DNA from: Sulfurimonas sp.
GTDB lineage: Bacteria > Campylobacterota > Campylobacteria > Campylobacterales > Sulfurimonadaceae
Length of the DNA: 6,638 bases
Direction: 5' to 3'
Assembly (NCBI GenBank): GCA_027858865.1
Contig: JAQIBW010000186.1
Coordinates: 1-6,638, forward strand
The notes below the pieces were generated by a model. That model worked only from the letters and a program-made list of their open reading frames with translations, made no database searches and had not been told where the DNA came from. A program made the translations under genes and the position numbers. Below are positions 5,031-6,638 of this stretch, in pieces (positions within the stretch are counted from its first letter, which is position 1; each line of letters opens with the position of its first letter).

Positions 5031-5872
5031 TGACTCACACTAAAAAAAGAATAATTGCAAACAACATAGTTATGATTTTATCTACTTTATCAGCCTTAAT
5101 TGGTATTGGTTTTTTATTTTGGATACTTGGCGTTTTAGTTATAAACGGCGTAGATGCTCTTAGCATGACTATCTTCACTGAAACGGGAGCACCTCCTGGT
5201 TATGCCGATAGTGGGTTAAAACATGCACTAATCGGTCAACTTATGATTGTTGGTGTTGCAACACTTGTTGGTGTTCCACTTGGCATCTTAGCTGGAACAT
5301 ACCTAAGCGAGTATGGTCAAAAATCAAAACTTTCTGAGACTATTCGTGATATCTCAGACATTATGATGTCAGCTCCTAGCATCGTTATTGGTGCTTTTGT
5401 GTACGCTGTTGTAGTTGCTCCTATGGGTCATTTTAGTGGTTGGGCAGGATCTATTGCACTGACAATAATTATGCTTCCAATCATTTTAAGAACTACTGAC
5501 GATATGTTGCAACTTGTTCCATCGACTCTACGTGAAGCAGCTTTCGCTCTTGGTGCTCCAAAATATAAAGTCATTACTCAAGTAGTTTACCGTGGAGCTA
5601 AAGCTGGAATACTTACAGGTATCTTACTCGGTGTAGCTAGAGTAGCAGGTGAAACTGCTCCACTTCTATTTACATCATTTAATGACAACTTTTTAAATAC
5701 AGATATGAATGCGCCAGTGGCATCTCTTACTGTAACTATGTATAACTATGCTACTACACCTTATGAAGATTGGCAGAAACTAGGTTGGGCGGCAGCGTTC
5801 ATCCTATCAATGTTTATTTTAAGTCTAAACATCATTGGACGACTATTTATTATGAAAAAAAGAGGCAAATAA
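5030..5872 (+). CDS. pstA: Phosphate ABC transporter permease PstA
   Basis: The second inner-membrane permease subunit of the Pst importer, pairing with PstC. The 280-residue protein has a first helix at about 13-39, a periplasmic segment containing PPGYADSGLKHALIGQ (55-70), and the ATPase-contact loop at 167-197 (LREAAFALGAPKYKVITQVV). This is followed by RVAGETAPLLFT (204-215), characteristic of PstA, and a last helix at about 252-274 ending in a basic tail. AAGGA lies 7 nt before the ATG, inside the end of pstC. Both junctions, with pstC and with pstB, are TAATG one-base overlaps, so the three proteins are probably made in balanced amounts. Nothing is truncated or unusual. Confidence 0.96.
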   Translation: MTHTKKRIIANNIVMILSTLSALIGIGFLFWILGVLVINGVDALSMTIFTETGAPPGYADSGLKHALIGQLMIVGVATLVGVPLGILAGTYLSEYGQKSKLSETIRDISDIMMSAPSIVIGAFVYAVVVAPMGHFSGWAGSIALTIIMLPIILRTTDDMLQLVPSTLREAAFALGAPKYKVITQVVYRGAKAGILTGILLGVARVAGETAPLLFTSFNDNFLNTDMNAPVASLTVTMYNYATTPYEDWQKLGWAAAFILSMFILSLNIIGRLFIMKKRGK

Positions 5873-6638
5873 TGGCTACGATTGTAGATATAAAAGAAGA
5901 AAAAGCACTAGAAGTTAAAAACTTTCAATTCACTTATGCATCTGCGGATGAACCAAGTATTCAAACACTAAATATGCCCATTGCTAAAAATAGCATCACA
6001 GCACTTATCGGACCTTCAGGTTGTGGTAAAACTACCCTGCTCAGAAGCTTTAACCGTATGCATGACCTATATCCTGGAAACAAATATGATGGTGAAATTC
6101 TTTTTAAGGACAAAAATATTTTAAGTCCTAAAGAAGATCTTATCAACCTTAGAATTAAGATAGGTATGATTTTTCAAAAACCTACAGCATTTCCAATGAG
6201 CATCTATGACAATGTATCTTATGGAATGAGACTTCAAGGCATAAAAAACAAAACTGAACTTGATGGTCGTGTAGAAAAAGCACTTAAAGATGCAGCTATT
6301 TGGAAAGAAGTAAAAGATAGATTAAAGCACGATGCAAATGGTCTCTCCGGTGGTCAACAACAAAGACTTTGTATCGCTCGCGCAGTTGCTGTTGAACCTG
6401 AAGTTTTACTTTTCGATGAGCCTACATCTGCACTAGATCCTATTTCTACTGCAGGAATTGAAGAGCTTATTGTTGAGCTTAAAGAACGTGTTTCTATCAT
6501 TATAGTTACACATAATATGCAACAGGCTGCAAGAGTTAGTGACTATACTGGGTTTATGTATCTTGGTGAGCTTATAGAACTTGGGCGAACAGAAGAGCTT
6601 TTCGTAACACCTAAAGAGAAGTTAACAGAAGAATATAT
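5872..6638 (+). CDS. pstB: Phosphate ABC transporter ATPase PstB (3' end cut by window)
   Basis: The cytoplasmic ATPase that powers the PstCA channel. The frame starts with the ATG at 5872-5874, overlapping the pstA stop, with AGAGG 6 nt upstream, and stays open for 255 codons to the window edge. All nucleotide-binding motifs are present: Walker A GPSGCGKT (47-54), Q-loop Q102 in IFQKPTAFPMS, signature LSGGQ (158-162), Walker B VLLFDE (178-183), D-loop SALD (186-189) and switch histidine H214 in THNMQQA. RSFNRMHDLYP after Walker A and the ending PKEKLTEEY are characteristic of PstB, whose family normally ends with a few more residues such as ITGRFG. Only about half a dozen codons are therefore likely to be missing. 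phoU commonly follows in such operons, but it would be outside the window. Confidence 0.96.
   Translation, partial: MATIVDIKEEKALEVKNFQFTYASADEPSIQTLNMPIAKNSITALIGPSGCGKTTLLRSFNRMHDLYPGNKYDGEILFKDKNILSPKEDLINLRIKIGMIFQKPTAFPMSIYDNVSYGMRLQGIKNKTELDGRVEKALKDAAIWKEVKDRLKHDANGLSGGQQQRLCIARAVAVEPEVLLFDEPTSALDPISTAGIEELIVELKERVSIIIVTHNMQQAARVSDYTGFMYLGELIELGRTEELFVTPKEKLTEEY

Noticed and set aside
5961..6146. A 61-codon minus-strand open frame
   Set aside because: It is antisense to the Walker A region of pstB.

Overview
This window looks like an AT-rich chromosomal segment of a Campylobacterota (epsilonproteobacterial) bacterium, perhaps close to Sulfurimonas. That placement is my inference from base composition, protein style and gene order, not from a marker gene. 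Almost everything recognisable concerns inorganic phosphate and polyphosphate.

Left part, 1-404: the last 40 codons of an unidentified plus-strand gene end at 125. A non-coding stretch to 404 follows. It holds two inverted repeats that could act as terminators, and a locally GC-richer patch (about 46% G+C over 241-340) containing what looks like a copy of a dispersed palindromic repeat. I see no gene or RNA gene there.

Minus-strand block, 405-3953: reading leftwards from 3953, this has a PiT-family phosphate transporter with an unusual coiled-coil insertion, then two tandem class I-like polyphosphate kinase 2 (PPK2) paralogues. Together they could import phosphate and trade phosphoryl groups between polyphosphate and nucleotides. 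A 45-bp element upstream of pit (4011-4055) recurs upstream of the first ppk2 (2267-2311), 35 of 45 bases identical. In both places its -10-like TATACT ends about 70 nt before the start codon. I read these as related promoters that would co-regulate transporter and kinases.

Divergent intergenic region, 3954-4172: besides the pit promoter element it holds an 18-bp perfect palindrome and, facing the other way, a PhoB-box-like pair of GTAACC repeats 11 bp apart. These lie 9 bp before a consensus TATAAT and a near-perfect Shine-Dalgarno sequence.

Plus-strand block, 4173-6638: pstC, pstA and pstB, the membrane and ATPase components of the high-affinity phosphate ABC transporter, are joined by TAATG stop/start overlaps. 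pstB runs off the right edge only a few codons before its expected end. No pstS binding-protein gene precedes pstC.

Overall this is a phosphate acquisition and storage locus, with low- and high-affinity uptake divergent from one intergenic region. The genes belong to known families. The less ordinary features are the duplicated promoter, the 11-bp repeat geometry, the tandem PPK2 pair and the coiled coil in the transporter.
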